Assembly: GCF_002042975.1 (NCBI RefSeq)
Contig: NW_018148553.1
Span: forward strand, 533,766-597,765
Direction of reading: 5' to 3'
From: Orbicella faveolata
Taxonomy: Eukaryota; Cnidaria; Anthozoa; Scleractinia; Merulinidae
Length of the DNA: 64,000 nt
In this document: one piece after another, positions 48,101 to 63,100 of the stretch
Layout: each line of letters starts with the position of its first letter
Position numbering within the stretch: the first letter of the stretch is position 1
Notes under the pieces: generated by a model
Seen by the model: only the letters and a program-made list of their open reading frames with translations
What the model was told of the DNA's origin: nothing
Database searches by the model: none
Translations under genes and position numbers: made by a program

Positions 48101-51100
48101 CAGGAATTCTGACTTCGACGAATTCAGTTTTTGTTTCGATATAAAGAAAGGGACTGTGAGGTGCAACTATTTTAACTGCGCTCACATTCGGCCAAAAATC
48201 TTAATTCTTAACAACAATTAAATCGGGTACACTCCAAACAGTATTTCCCAATTGGATCAAAGTTTTCGTGCATCATAGGATAATATTGGATAAGAGGATT
48301 TATCAGCTTACCGAATGCATTCAAAGACACTACAGTTCCACATCCATGTGTTTTTCCCGTAGCTGCAGTATTCAGGCACAGAAGCTGCATTAACTAACGT
48401 TATATGTTGGAACAATACGAGGTAAGGACTTTTTTGTACATGAGTACTGGCGGGTGTTTAGAGTCAGTTGTCTTTTGTTATCGCTTGTTCAAGATGTGTA
48501 ATGCAACTGTGTTTGTAAGCGGCCACGCAGGCATGTCAACCGAGAGTTCAAGTGAAAGAAGTAGAACACAGCACGCAAAGATGTATGTCGTGTTTTAAAT
48601 CGTCTCCTATTCTTCTATAAATATCAACTTTCTTTCATCCATGAACTAATCATCCACAGATTTTCGCAAGTGAAGGTATTTTTCATTCTTGAAAGGTTTA
48701 TTTGTGCACAGCTTGTATAGCGTGCAAGAAACATAACTTCTGAGACACCACGCATGCCTGTATAGCACCTGGAAGAGTTATCAGCAAACAGATCAGTAAA
48801 AACATGTCTTTTGAGGACTGCAATATGAAATTTTTGAGAATAGGGCGGATGGGCGTTGAATAGTTTGGCGTAGGAGCTTGCGTCCTTTGATCGAACAAGT
48901 GGATTTGGGCTTCTAAGCTATAATTAAAATGAACCGCAAATCGACAGACAGCCCGGTGCATCAAAAAAAGAGGAAATCCAAGTTTTCTTGTGATAAAGGA
49001 AACCCAGTACTCTGAGGTTTTTGCTGTTGAGGAAATCCTAAATGTTGGCTTGGCTACTAACAACAACGCCTTACGTTAAAAACTTATCTAAACAAAATTC
49101 GTTCCGGATAAATGTTCTTAAGCAGGAATAAGAACTTATACTACATTGAGTGGGTTTTACCGAGGAATAATAAGATGTACGGGGACTACGATAGTATTGT
49201 TGCTTCACTGAACGCTCTAGAAATAAAGAAATGATTTGAAAATGTGTGGGCGGTTATAGAGGCCATATTATGTGAGGAAATGAACATGATATTCACAAGA
49301 TAATCTACATTTTTGGTTTTCCTTCAGAGATCAATAATGGCTGTTCATATTCTGTACAATGCAACAAGTCAACAGGCTACGTAAAAAAGACTTTCATTTA
49401 TAGTATTTCTCATATTTGTGTCGATGGAGATCATGCCTTTAGCCGTCACGTACTCGACTCACTGACTCAAAACAGGTATTTGTAATTACAATGTGCGTGG
49501 ATTTCTCAAAAGTGGCCGGCATCCAGTTTCTCCATACAATGTCAGAACATTTTCTAACGCAAAGGTCACAAATTCTCCCAACTGTAATACGGAGACTGAT
49601 CAGTGAAAGAATTGGAATATCGACAGCGCCACCTTAAAAGGTTAAGTGAAATTCACGACAAGCTGTCTGTTAGGACTCTTCAGTGATTCACAATAAATTA
49701 GCTAGTCTTATGTTTAATATAATGTCATGTTATTGGTTATTATCATCGTCTTTGGAATGAATGTTTTGTGTCATTATCCTATAATCCACTTCCGCACCCT
49801 AAACCATGCAATAATTTCAGATATTTTATTGAATCAGTGCTCATTGCATCAATTTGGTGGATTTACTTTATGCCCCTACAGTACACTACAGTTCCTAATT
49901 TTTTTTGCTGTTTTCTCGTAACCAGAACTAGAATTAGAAGTAATTTACAGTCAAAATTTCCAGTGATAAGAAAGTTTAATTCTTGCCATAACATCAGATA
50001 ACAGTCAGCACTGATCAACGAAACTAAACCAAAGGAATCTAAGTTATCCGTGATAGAAAAGACTAAAACAGCTGACAAATCTATCTTTAGCCTCCCGTCG
50101 AAAGGCATGGAATCCTTCAAACGAGCGCAAGACTTGTTTCACAACACGTTTGATCAGATAAAACTACAATTGAGACAGCGACGGCAATCCTGCCCCCAGA
50201 GAAGGATGAGGGCTTAAGAAGAAAAGACAGGAGAGATAGAGGATAGGTGATAACATGGTGTTTATAATCCTGTGCTATACAGTTTTGAAGCACCTGTTTC
50301 ACTATGTTTAGTCCAAAGGTCTCTTGCAGCCGATGTGTTGGGTTATCAGGCAATTAAGGTAATTCCTCTGGAAGAAAAGTTGCAATAGATTTTTGTTCAA
50401 ACTTTGTCCACTGAGTATTTGTCAACTTCAATTTTGAAATAAAAAAGGGGGGTGCCCATGCTCATTAAGGAGCAGTGAGGCATTGAATATGCCCCATTTT
50501 GGTATTATTTGATGCTTATTATAAGAACGCATTCCCAGTAATTGTAAAATCTTTGTGAGCCCAGACTCATACGAACACGCATTAAACTACAGTCAATACA
50601 TTGTTTCGGACACAAATAGACATTTTAAGTTTGATTCAGACAGAAAGCTAAATCCTTCATTAAAACTTTAAACCAAATTTCTTGACGTGGTTACTGACTG
50701 CAAAATAGAAAAGACCACAGTGTATCCGCTATTTTTCTTATTTATTCAATTTTCAGCAATAGAAATTAGATCAGTCTTTTCTCACGCAAAGTTTATGATT
50801 AGTTGATCACAATGACTGGAAAAAAAAATGGGGTGCCCGTGCTCGTTGGTGAGCTAGATCCATTTTTCAACTGACAGAACTCAATATCAAGGCAAATCCG
50901 TCATGTTTTCGATATGCGCGTGCACGAGCGCTCGCTAATGACGCCACAAATTATGCGCAGTAAGGATGCGCAATGCAGTACTGGGGAATGACCTTGTCTC
51001 AGTTGTTTAGAAGTTTTTTCTTTAATACCTGTTGTGATATAATCCTGTGCAGATTATATATGTTGACTAGATGTAGGTGTAAAATTAATGGAGAAGCTTG

Positions 51101-54100
51101 AAAAAAAGTTCTTCTGGAAAGGAGATGCCTAACGTTTGGTACCAAATATATTATTACAAAATGCGCCCACTTCAATACTGATATCATTAATTACTGGAAA
51201 CAGAGGAAGAGTCGGAGTAAAATTATTTTATCTTCTTCCTATTTGCCCTTAGACTCTTTTAGGAACTTTTTATCATTTTAAACTTTTTTGAGCTAAAAGT
51301 ACCGGTTGCAAATTGCCCACCAGCAGATAGCACGTGTAGTATGTACCACTATTGTCCATTGGTTCACGGTCGGTTTTACATTCAAAATGCTCAAAACATA
51401 TATCGTTGGTTACTGAGGCTAGTAGATGACCTTGGTATTGGCAGGTGCGGTGGCCTCATGGCTCCGGATGAGGCGGTACGAGATCGGGCCCTGTTCATCA
51501 CGTCGAGCTAGTTATCCTGGTTTCTGTGACAAAAAGCAATTAGGACTTTTTCTACTACTCCTTGGATAGGATGCTAGTCCATTACAGGGTTACCACCAGC
51601 ATAATTCACCTGGGACTAATCTATTCACTAGTGGGATTGCCAGCTCCGTGAGATGAACCAAATCCTGCGCTGTGATTGACTCCCCGGGCGAGTAAGATAG
51701 TCGCTTGGGATTACGCGCTACGTCCCGCAAGAAAAAATGCCCTGAAGCCATGTAATAAATCCTTTATTGACCAAGCTTGTTCGGTCAAGATGGCTGGATA
51801 TTGACCTCGTTCTTTGTTTGCGTGTTTCCGTCTAGGTTCATAAATACGCAAAAAAGAACTTGACTAATATGCAGTTACCTTGACCTCACGCTTGGTCTTC
51901 AAGCCATATTTCTTGGGCAAAGGACTATATTCTCAGAATTCCTCTCTCCAGCCAGTTGAATTCATGCTGGGGGTAGCCTTGTGATGGACTAGCATGCCAT
52001 CCAAGGGGTAGTAGAATACTCCTAGTTACTAAATGTCAAAGAAACCGGAATAAGCTTCTGGGGTATGACCTAACTGGTCCGACGTTGACTTTTCTATTGC
52101 AGCAAATTCTGGAAGACAGTAACATGAAACATAAATGGGGGGCAGGTTGTAGCAGGGATGTTATCGGTTTAACTCGCTAAATCTATAGATTCGCTGCTAA
52201 TTGGGTATGACGCGCTGGCGGATAACTTCAAAGGCTTTGTTTCTATAGAAAAATATGTTCTAAAAGCAATTACGGGTAAAGTCCTTTTATAAAGTGTAAT
52301 AAAAACGGCGGAAAAACGACGCACAAACTTTTCCTTTTGTATAGCCAGCACCCAGTCTGACCTGTGGTCACCAATCGAAACGGTATTTCTGTTGTGCAAA
52401 ATCATGAAGGTTACCAAGAACATCCCTGGTCGAAAAAATGCCAGAATCAAAGATTGTCCGGAACAATAACAAGTAGTCTTTACATCCATAACAGCAAAAT
52501 TTCCAGGTAAAATGTAAAGCACATTTTGGTCTCCAATTTTGATAATTCGATGCTCTGAAATTTTATGTAAGTAAGTTGGGTACAATAAGAGCGCAATGGA
52601 CAGATAAGAACACAAAACTTCACGAAATAATAGGTAAATTATGGACCATAATAGCGCAAGCCGACAGACCTACCCATTGAAACAAAGCGATAAAGAAAGC
52701 ACTATACTGTACGAGAAACAAATTTTGACGATAATTAAGAGCGAAACTTTACCCGGGAAATAAAACCGACAGTCAATCTACCGATGTATTGAAAAGTCAT
52801 TTCTAAAGAGTACTATTAACATAATAAAGCCGGTTTTTAATTGGCACGAACTTAAGAAAACAAAAACCGCAAGCGATGTTTGTCAGTTACTATTGAGCAC
52901 AACAAGGGTACCAGTTTGCACCGTTTGCCTCCAACAACGACAGGAGAATGCTACTTTTGTCTTCTCTGCTTTGACTTGCTAACAAATAAAGGTCAAGGGG
53001 AAAAAAAGCGCGTGAGGCATTCAAGCATAAAGTACATGCTGTTAAAAGCCTGGTTAGCCACAATATCACGCGACTACTAAAATAGAAGGGGTGTAAGTTG
53101 AGCTTCTCAAGGGATATGTTGTGTTTGTTTTAATTTTAAACTGCACTAAACACAAAGCCCGCGGCGATATGTTTGCATAAAACAACATTTAGCCCCATGT
53201 TCTTTGATGTTGTTCTAGCTTTCTCGTCGACTTGGATAGTACTTATAGATACATGGGATTTAATAACAAGCAAGAGCGAGTGACCCGTTTGGCTCTTTCA
53301 TCTCCGTACACGCCAAAACCGCAACACACGAAAAATGTAATTAACAAATAATGCCGGGTAAAGCTCATTCAAAAGTTTAATCACGCCTTCAAGGGACTCA
53401 AAATACTCCACCGGTGTAATGCTCAAAAACCGCCGCTGTGAAAGAAGGTCCTGGAATTTTACGCAAACTTCTTGAAAATCTATTAATGCAAGCGACAATA
53501 TATCCCAGTGCAACTGGAGTAATTTACTAACCTTTTCCTTCTAATGTTTCACTGAGTTGCTTGGCCATTTTCTGGTAGTCAATCTACAAAGGCAACCAAG
53601 AATGTTTTTACACAAACACATCATTATTAACGTGTAGCGGTCGCTTCAGTGCGGCAAGAAGCGAGCAGGGCGACGAAACAATACCATATGTTCTTACGGA
53701 TAATGCAGGCCACTTGTTTAAAATGACTGGCTGTCAAGAATATTTGCAATTCGAGTCTTCAACCTTCTTGTTTGATAAACACAGAAGGTCAACTAATGAC
53801 TCTGATCGAAAAAAGAATGTAGCCTCATGTAACCTTAAAGGAAACATTGCACTACAAAGTTAGCGTCTAACTCAAGTCATGAGAGGTTTGCAGAAATCTA
53901 GCAAAGATTGTTCTTGCCTGGGGGAAAACTCCAGGACTGATGTTCCGTTCTTCCGCTTATGGACATGAATCATGAAACGAACGATGATGTGGCCCGCATA
54001 AAACACATTCCGGCGGTGAATCGTGCAGAAAGGACGGAGCATCCATCACAGCACACAGGAGACGAAAGACAGACGGTGTTCGCGCGATAAGTAAATGAAC

Positions 54101-57100
54101 AACGAATGAATAAATTTTAACTAGGTGACGATCAAACAATATAACTGCTAACAACTGGAGCACGTGCTTTTTGAGAATGACGGGCATATTTTCTCTTGTC
54201 TTGCAAACATTCTTTGTCTGTCAACAACAACAGCCAGTGACTGCTGCTGGGATTCCGAGATTTATGATTTATTTTTATTTCTTTCTTAAAAAAAAATGGC
54301 CTAAGGCAAGTATCAAGCACTCTTGATTCTCTTCGTTGTGTTATAATGATTCCGCTTTTAATATCGTAAACAATGCATTTTTAAGTGTTTAAATGACATT
54401 GAAAAAAGTAGCCGACCAAGAGTAGTTAGTGATGCGGTTTCCTGTGAAACAATTAGTCCCGAAAAGCTAACCTAGAAACATTGCGTAACCCAAATCTTGC
54501 AGAGTTCTCTTGAACATATCTTTACCAAAAATTCAAAAACCTACGTACACTCACATTCACTGTAAAGATCTTAAAACGTACATAAATTCAAACACTTCTC
54601 AGGGATTATTAAGTACAATTTCTTTCGTAATCTGTTAATTAATTTTTCAGAACTGAAGCCGGTTTCAACAAAGCTCGCGGTAGTAAATTCTTCTTGTTTC
54701 ACAAATGCACGGATTCTTGGTATTTTTGCCCTCAAGATATAAAGTGGTTTGTTTTTGTTTTTTTTTTTCGTTATAAAATCACCGGCTAAAAACTATAGGG
54801 TGTTCAAAAGTTAATTTAATTCTTTTTGAAGAAAGACCAAGAAAATCCAGCAAAACAAAACTTTTTCAACTTGATACAATTTTGTTCCCGCTACAGCACG
54901 GATGGATTTCTCACAGTAAATTGTAGTTAATAAATACACAATATACCAGGACCCCATGCAATAAGCTCCTGAATATACTTAACATAAAATACGTATTGAC
55001 ATGAACTTTTGCACCCATAATGAACTAACTACCCCAACCGTTTTGGTTTATCTAAAATTCGGGGGATAAAATCGTTAGTTGTAAGTTGTAGTTTCTTTTC
55101 ATGATAATAGTAAGCTTTAAATAAACGAGGTAATAATGGCAATTGTGGAATATGGCGCCATTATTCAGATTTCCCACGTTCCATGTCGCTCTCATAACAG
55201 AACGTTCTAGACAAAACTGTGCGAGATTGCAGGGTGGCATTAAAATGTGCCTGGTATCTGCAGAATGAAGTACATGTAATAACGTGCTTAGACAAACAAA
55301 AACAATGTTTCTACTCAACCAAAACTAGTAAAGGGTTATCGCAGACATTTCTATGACGAAAGCATGTGTTTAAGATGTTGAACATATTTACATAGCGAAT
55401 CATAACATGTCAGAAGGCCTGTCAGAAGGCGGGGACCGCGATAGGATCTGTGACATTCCTTTGCTATCGGTCTCAAATCTAAACAAAATTAAAAGGGAAC
55501 ATCGATGCAAATTCAATGTGCTGATACATCAGGGAAATTTATCATGCAGTCTTTATCCTACCAAGGCTGATACAATTTGGCTTCGGGTACAGCTTTCTCT
55601 CCCATTTACACTATAAACAACAAGCAGTTTTGAAGAAAATCCTTTTCCTTGCGGCCAAATTTTAAAATGACTTGGATGTTGACAATCTAACTGAACAAAT
55701 GACTTGTTCGGTAACAGACAAAACAAGAAAATTGTTATCTCACAACCTGCTAGCCTCAACACCGCAGGTTAGATTAAAGCTAAATGGCCAAACATATAAA
55801 TCAAAAACACAACGACTACAAGAAAACTATCTCAGAAGTAAACTTCCCAGTAGTCAAGAAACTTTACGCCTATTTTGTTGCTCTCGACTCACTACGTCGC
55901 CGTGTACGTTATGTATCAATATTGAACTGTCCTTGGAAACTAAAGGTTACAGCTGTCTGATATATGCTCTAAATAACATCAGGTCTCTGTTCATTTCAAA
56001 GGTCCAAATATATGCGGACATCTGCGCTATAAGATGTTGAATTTAAGTAGTGCTCTCCTCTCTACGGTTATTCCTTTATTTGTTAGAAATATTGTTCGTA
56101 ATCAGTGAATAACTACAATATTTAAATATGTATGAACAATGACTAACAAAAAAAGAAACTAGTTGAAAGTGACTGTATAAATTGAAACACCGATTTACAC
56201 AAGCAATAAGCCAGAAGCTATAATTGATAACAATATAATTTACTTGACAAATTGCCTGTCAAATCAATTCCTCGATGTCTCCAAGATGTTAGATACAAAA
56301 TGGGTCAGTTACCGAAGTTTCTCGAAGGTCATAAAGGGGGACTGAAACAAACAACTGGCATGGTGGTAGAGAGAAAAAAAAGCCTCGATCCTGGTGCACA
56401 CTAGCGACATAACGACATAAGAAGGACTTAATGTTTGTAGTGTGAACGTCCTTGCACAATGACATAATAGCAATGTAACAGCAAGAAGATAACGATATAC
56501 AAGGAAACAAAACACTGTTTTCCTTACGTCGTTATGTCTACGTCGTTATGATGTTATGTTACTGCAAACAACTGGAAAAAACATCGACATAACAAAGAAC
56601 CAATGACAGCGGCCTCACAATTGTTGATCCCAGTCCGCCATCAGCAGTATTTTTAATATTGCGGCGACTGATAAAAAATTTGTGCGTAAAACTTTATTCT
56701 GTATTTTCTTACTAAAAATATTTGTTTCATTCTGTTACTGATAAAAAAAATTGGGCAAAGAAATTTCTTTTCTGCTTATTTTGTTGTATAAATAATTTCA
56801 TACATATAAAAAATTCAGTGCGAAGAAGTCTTCGCTCTGTCCAGTTCTCTGTGATAAAAATGTAGTTTTAATACATATGAAAAATTTAGTGCGAAGAAGT
56901 CTTCGCCCTGTCCAGTTCTCTATCATAAAAAATATTTGTTATACATATAAAAAATGTAGTGCGAAGAAGTCTTCGCTCTGTCCAGTTCTCTGTAATAACA
57001 TTTCATTTGTTATAAATATAAGAAATTTAGTGCGAAGAAGTCTTCGCCCTGTCCAGTTCTCTATCATAAAAAAATATTTTTTATACATATAAAAAATTTA

Positions 57101-60100
57101 GTGCGAAGAAGTCTTCGCTCTGTCCAGTTCTCTGTGATAAAAATATAGTTTTAATACATATAAAAAATTTAGTGCTAAGAAGTCTTCGCTCTGTCCAGTT
57201 CTCTGTGATAAAAATATAGTTTTAATACATATAAAAAATTCAGTGCGAAGAAGTCTTCGCCCTGTCCAGTTCTCTATCATAAAAAAATATTTTTTATACA
57301 TATAAAAAATTTAGTGCGAAGAAGTCTTCGCTCTGTCCAGTTCTCTGTGATAAAAATATAGTTTTAATACATATAAAAAATTTAGTGCGAAGAAGTCTTC
57401 GCTCTGTCCAGTTCTCTGTGATAAAAATATAGTTTTAATACATATAAAAAAATTCAGTGAGAAAAAGTCTTCGCTCTGTCCAGTTCTCTGTGATAAAAAT
57501 ATAGTTTTAATACATATAAAAAAATTAGTGCGAAGAAGTCTTCGCTCTGTCCAGTTCTCTGTGATAAAAATATAGTTTTAATACATATAAAAAATTTAGT
57601 GAGAAGAAGTCTTCGCTCTGTCCAGTTCTCTGTGATAAAAATATAGTTTTAATACATATAAAAAATTTAGTGCGAAGAAGTCCTCGCCCTGTTTCGCTGT
57701 TTGTATTTGGGTTGTACTCCCCCTTAGATATTTTTCAGAAACACCCTTATATTGTGTACACAACTGTCAAAATGTATCAAACTATATTTATTTCGCGCAC
57801 AACTGGACAGGGCGAGGACTTTTTCGCACTAAATTTTTTATATGTATTAAAACTGTATTTTTATCACAGAGAACTGGAGAGAGCGAAGACTTCTTAGCAC
57901 TAAATTTTTCGTATGTATTAAAACTGTATTTTTATCACAGAGAGCTGGACAGTGCGAAGACTTCTTAGCACTAAATTTTTTATATGTATTAAAACTATAT
58001 TTTTATAACAGAGAACTGGATAGAGCGAAGACTCCTCAGCACTAAATTTTTTATATGTATTAAAACTATATTTTTATCACAGAGAACTGGACAGGGCGAA
58101 GACTTCTTCGCACTAAATTTTTTATATGTATAAAAACTGAAATGTTATTACAGAGAACGGGCATGGGCGACTTCCTCGCACTAAATCTTTTATATGTATG
58201 AAACTATAATGTTATTACATTTTGCATTACAGAATAAAGTTCCTCGCACAATTTTTTTATGTAGTACTATCTCACTTTGCTGCAAAATTTGCGTACGTGT
58301 AAATACCGTCTGAGGTTATGATACTGGCCGTGTGCTCTCCGACTTGAAGCTTTTTGTTGAAAGGTCAAACGCATCCACTCTTTTCTTCTCAATTGTATTT
58401 TTTCCACGGAAACAGAATTATTGTTTATCCCCCAAGTCTTCTTTTCACCTAACCTTATGTCTTTATGTCGAAGTTCACATTAACAACAAAAGCGGATATG
58501 CCGTTTCGTCGTTTGTGTCGTTACTGTGTCGCTGGCGTGAGTTAGGCCTTACAAGGGAATACGACAAGTTACCACATATTCACATGTCACGTGCTAATTA
58601 AGTTACTCGAAGAACAAAGTGCAAAAAATGAAATGTTAAAAATTTCCCTTCAGGATTTTAATCCTATTCAAGAGACGTTAAAAATTCCCTCTTTTTATTA
58701 GCTAACTTTACAACGTAAGAATTTTTATCCTTAAAACGTAAATTGGGCTTACCTCGACGTTAATTTGTGCAACGTTATGAACTTTCATTGCTCGAAGGCC
58801 AAACTTCAGACTGCATAGCGTCTCGTTAACATCACGAAATGAAGGAGAAACACAAACCTATAAAGCAGAAAAGAATATTCAAGGTTTTACAACTACGTGT
58901 TTAACCAAGGAGAAATTAAACCAAAACACTGCATGTTTTGATTTGGACTCATTTCAAATAACTGTAATCCATGGCCACCTCCATGCCGGAGAACAGCACG
59001 ATCTTGGCAGCGCTCGATTTGTGCTTCACATCCGTGCACATACTCACGTGTACCTCACGTGCACCACATTTATTCGACCCATTTGGACTGTTCGTTGGTT
59101 TCCCTTTAGATGCGTTGAGAGGGAGGGTGGCATAAGGCCCAGGTCAAACGTGGAACTTCACATGAGACGAACGAAATTGCAATTTTGAGTCGATCCAATC
59201 GGGTAAACTGAGCTCGACCGTTTCGTCAAACGTCGAACTCAATTAAAATTTATATCGACCAACTTGGTCGATGTAAATTCAGTCAGACAAACTTAGTCGA
59301 GTTAGACGTCGAACTTTTCATGAACTAGATTGGCTCAGTTAAGTTCGTCTCATGTGAAGTTCGACGTTTGACCTGAGCCTAACTGTAGGTTCTAATATAT
59401 TAAGCCAATAAACAGCGAGCAAGAAATCGATTTACTCATTCTTCTAAGAATTAGAAAAGTACTTGTAAAACTGTTGGCTTGTACTTGACTCACGATTAAG
59501 CTAGTTTTGGAGTTCCCATCCAAGCCGTCCTGAAGAAGCCTAGTTAATGTTGAGTTCCTGTATGGAATATGGCGCTTCGTTCTCTCAGCTAATGCTTGTA
59601 TAACATTCCTGAAAAGATTGATATTTCATCTTGAAACACTATATAGGGAAAACAAACTATGTTGAACTTCGCGACGTTACATCCTGTTATCATTCCAGTT
59701 AACGAAGAACGGAAACAATCAGTGGCTGCTATACTCATAACAATCCTTTTGGACTTACGCTAAGTCCTACTTCATTGGTCAGATCTGAAGTTTTAGATTG
59801 GTTGAACAAACAATATATTTTGCAGTTGTGTTAATAAGACAGCTCCTGGTAAAATTTGTTACAAATAAAACAGCAAATTCCAGAGAGTGGCCCTATCTGG
59901 AGTCACATTAGATTTCAATATTTTTTCTGTATCACTGGATAATCAAGATATTTCCTCTGCCTCGTCTCTCCTGCCGACAACTTAAATAGTCATAAACACT
60001 GACAAATATCAATAAAAATTCATCACCAAATATTACTGCATGTTTAAATGATGTTCCAAACTGTGGAAACGAGATGATAAAGAGCTACTCTTTCTAACCA

Positions 60101-63100
60101 GTTTAGAAATCAAGATTAAGAGGAGGTTCTTTAGTAAATAATTTTCAAAGGTTAGGTGTATCAACATACTAGGACAGTATCACACTTCCAGGTCTCGAGT
60201 TCAGTCGTTAACGAACCCGTAAATCAATATAAGATCAACATGTACATTAGTGAACAAACACGGCCGAATCTCACGAGGAAGGGAACCGATGAATGGTGGT
60301 CTTAGGCTAAATGCGCCGAGTTGTGGCAACCCCATGGTTCCTAAAGAGTCCGTTGTCAGGCCAAGAGATTATGATCCTATTCCCTTGATCAGGCCCATAA
60401 CGGGATCTGGGATTTGGCTCAATTGCAACCGGATCGTATTTAAAAGATTAATGTCGGCTGAAAAGACTGCATTTTCTACACATACCCCAATTCCAGAAGA
60501 GAGGAATTAATGCTTTGCGCCTCTTGTAGTCGTTCACCCTCGGCCTTGGTTTTCTTCACCCTTTCACTGCCTGCCAGATCACAGCTGGAGGCGAAAAACA
60601 AAATTATCACTAATCAACCCGTGAGGCTTGAGGAACTCTGTCACTATTTAACAACCGATCTGACTGGCCCTGAAAAGGTGTTATAAATCTTTCCCGCTGA
60701 CGAACGTTTTCGCCGTGAAAACGGGCGGAGTTACGAAATAAATGACTGAAAAAGAGTCGGCGTTTTTGTTATCAGGCGACCAGGCCCACAGCGTTGAGAT
60801 GCATATTGCATTCTGTGCGATTCAAGAGCAAAGCCCCCCACCTCTTGATGTAAGGAAACAGAATATCATCTTAAATATTGACAATTCATACTTGTTGATG
60901 TACCGCTGTATTTTGACTAAAAATCCGACAATATTTTTGTCATCTTTTGGACGAGACCTAGATACCTGGATAGATCTTATGGGTAAATCTCACAAATGAG
61001 GATAGATTAGATGCTGCATGTGCACTATACACTGAACTCATTGTACATCATTTCGACGAAATTTTACGTTTCGCGTCAAAAAAATGCCCTGATATTTATC
61101 TGTGTTTCAAAAAACCCCTTTTTGAGTTGGGAAATCATAATATTTAAGGATACATAATCCTGCAAACTGATAACCGCTTCATGTTTATGGCGAACTTTAA
61201 CAGTCTAGTGCACACTAAGCGAGTTTTGTTTTCCTTGTGCCCAGAACTCTCAATATCGTCAAGTGTGTAGTTTCCTTGGATGGCGACTACAAACGCAAAT
61301 AGGTCGCATGCGATGTGCGACAGAGATAGTGCAGTCTATGTAGTATAGTTATTATTGCCACCACGAATTTACATAATAGATTTTAAATATGCGTCAGAAA
61401 CCGATCCGCTATCAGTTTGATTTACGAATTATTTCCGTGGCAGTGTAAACTGGTTATCTGTTACACAAAGAGAGTCGCGGGGATGTCGAACAGTATGACT
61501 ACTTGGGGTAACGACTCAGCCAGATCTCCAGCGACAACGACGATGACAGTAAGTGGTCAGCAGCTCGCTTGTATCGCAGATTTTTATCTGCCAGTCAGGC
61601 GGTCTACTGATAGAGGACCGACAAGCCTGGCTAATCAGCTCCGTTCATTGAATCGCGTAACAGCGTGTTTCTGATTGCTCACCCAAAATGAACTCACAGG
61701 CACATCAATTACTTATGCTATTTCTCTCTGGAGGCAGGATGTGAAAACAAAGAATCTTGACAGAATTATCAGAAAACACAAAAACTTAAAAGAACAGTTA
61801 GAACATCAGATTTCAGTGTGAACGGCATGGTCGATAATACAAGAAGAGTAGACTTACACATAAAGTTTTCCTCTGACTGCGGCTAAACCACGAGTTTGAG
61901 ATGAAATCCTTGACAGCATTTCCTCGTCTTCCTAAGAAAGAAAAGACAGCAAGGCAAGGAGCTGAAACGCCATATCCAACACGATGAGTGAGGCCGAACG
62001 CCCTATGTTCTACGGATGAGTGAAAATGAATGAAGGAAGTCATATCAGAAATCAAGTAACCGGGGCACTTAAATGAAATGAAACAAAAGTTGGGTTGATC
62101 CTCTTTTAAATGAACCGTGTAAAGTAACAAAACAGTAAGTAATACTTACATCGTACTGGTAGTAGGAACCGACGGCCTCCACTGATCCACTTTCACTTGA
62201 ATACTCAGTGTCTGAAGTTCCAGACATGTAATAAGACTCATAACTACCGAAAGAATCTGTTATGCCTGCAATAGAATACAGAATAAAAAGAGAAGGTAAG
62301 TCTGCATACGGGACAAGTGGCTCTAGGCCCGCGGTTATCTCTGGTTTCAGTGGGCACAGAGTGACTAGGAGTATTTCTACTCCCCCCTGAATGGGATACT
62401 AGTCCATCGCAGGGTTACCCCAGCATCAAATTCGCCGGTACCCATTTATACACCTGTGTGGAGAGAGGCACTGGAAGAGTGAAGCGTCTTGCCCAAGAAC
62501 ACAACACAATACAGAACACAACACCTGGCCAGGGAAAAAAAGGGAAAAGAATTAGTTAATGACCGATGCATGTATTAATAAATGATTAATGCTATCCTTC
62601 TGTAATCTTGTTTTCAGGTCTCACCTTTTCGTGCTTAAAGAGGGAGGTATGAGGAAAGACCCAAGGAATGCGAAATTGGGGCATAGTAGCAAAGATGACA
62701 ACTTATCAAGGAAGGAACCAACAAGTCACTTAATAAACGAACAAACTACTAGGCAAACCTCCGTAGCGACGTGGAACACTCAGCCTCTCAATCTTGAGCA
62801 GACAAACGGCATGTGATCTGAAAATGAAAGATTTAAGTGCAAATAGGTCATTAAAAAAAAAAAAAAATAACAAGTACTGGTTACGTACGGACCGCGTTTT
62901 TGGCCCCTGATCACTGAAAGCCGCTTATTAATACTTAGACTCCGGATCCGTCAAAAAAGTCACTTCTGCGGGTCAGTTTTTAATGAATTCGACCAGAAAT
63001 TTGATCAGCAGACGTGTTTTCTATGAACATGAAGGCGAGACTGAGGTAAAGGTTGTTTTGCTACGTACAAACTAAAACGAAGTAAGGAAATTTAGATAAA

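Noticed and set aside
48698-49066. 122-codon minus-strand open frame
   Set aside because: Composition looks random and there is no family resemblance.
52169-52615. 148-codon minus-strand open frame
   Set aside because: No recognisable domain, no splice partners, and it lies in a repeat-rich intron. It is not supported as a gene, though not excluded.
53298-53470. Minus-strand open frame ([14 protein letters not shown]...) as an additional kinesin neck exon
   Set aside because: The preceding exon already joins in phase to 45723 with continuous coiled coil. This frame lacks a convincing donor in the needed phase.
56817-58200. Regularly spaced palindromic repeats resembling a CRISPR array
   Set aside because: Repeat and 'spacer' are equally conserved, the array reverses orientation, and the context is a eukaryotic intron; it is a minisatellite.
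62619-62816. Plus-strand open frame starting after an acceptor with SHLFVL, tempting as an inverted kinesin switch I exon
   Set aside because: The minus strand of the same stretch has a better exon (62759-62817) with a strong acceptor, correct phases and [11 protein letters not shown], in the same orientation as the gene. The plus-strand match is coincidence.
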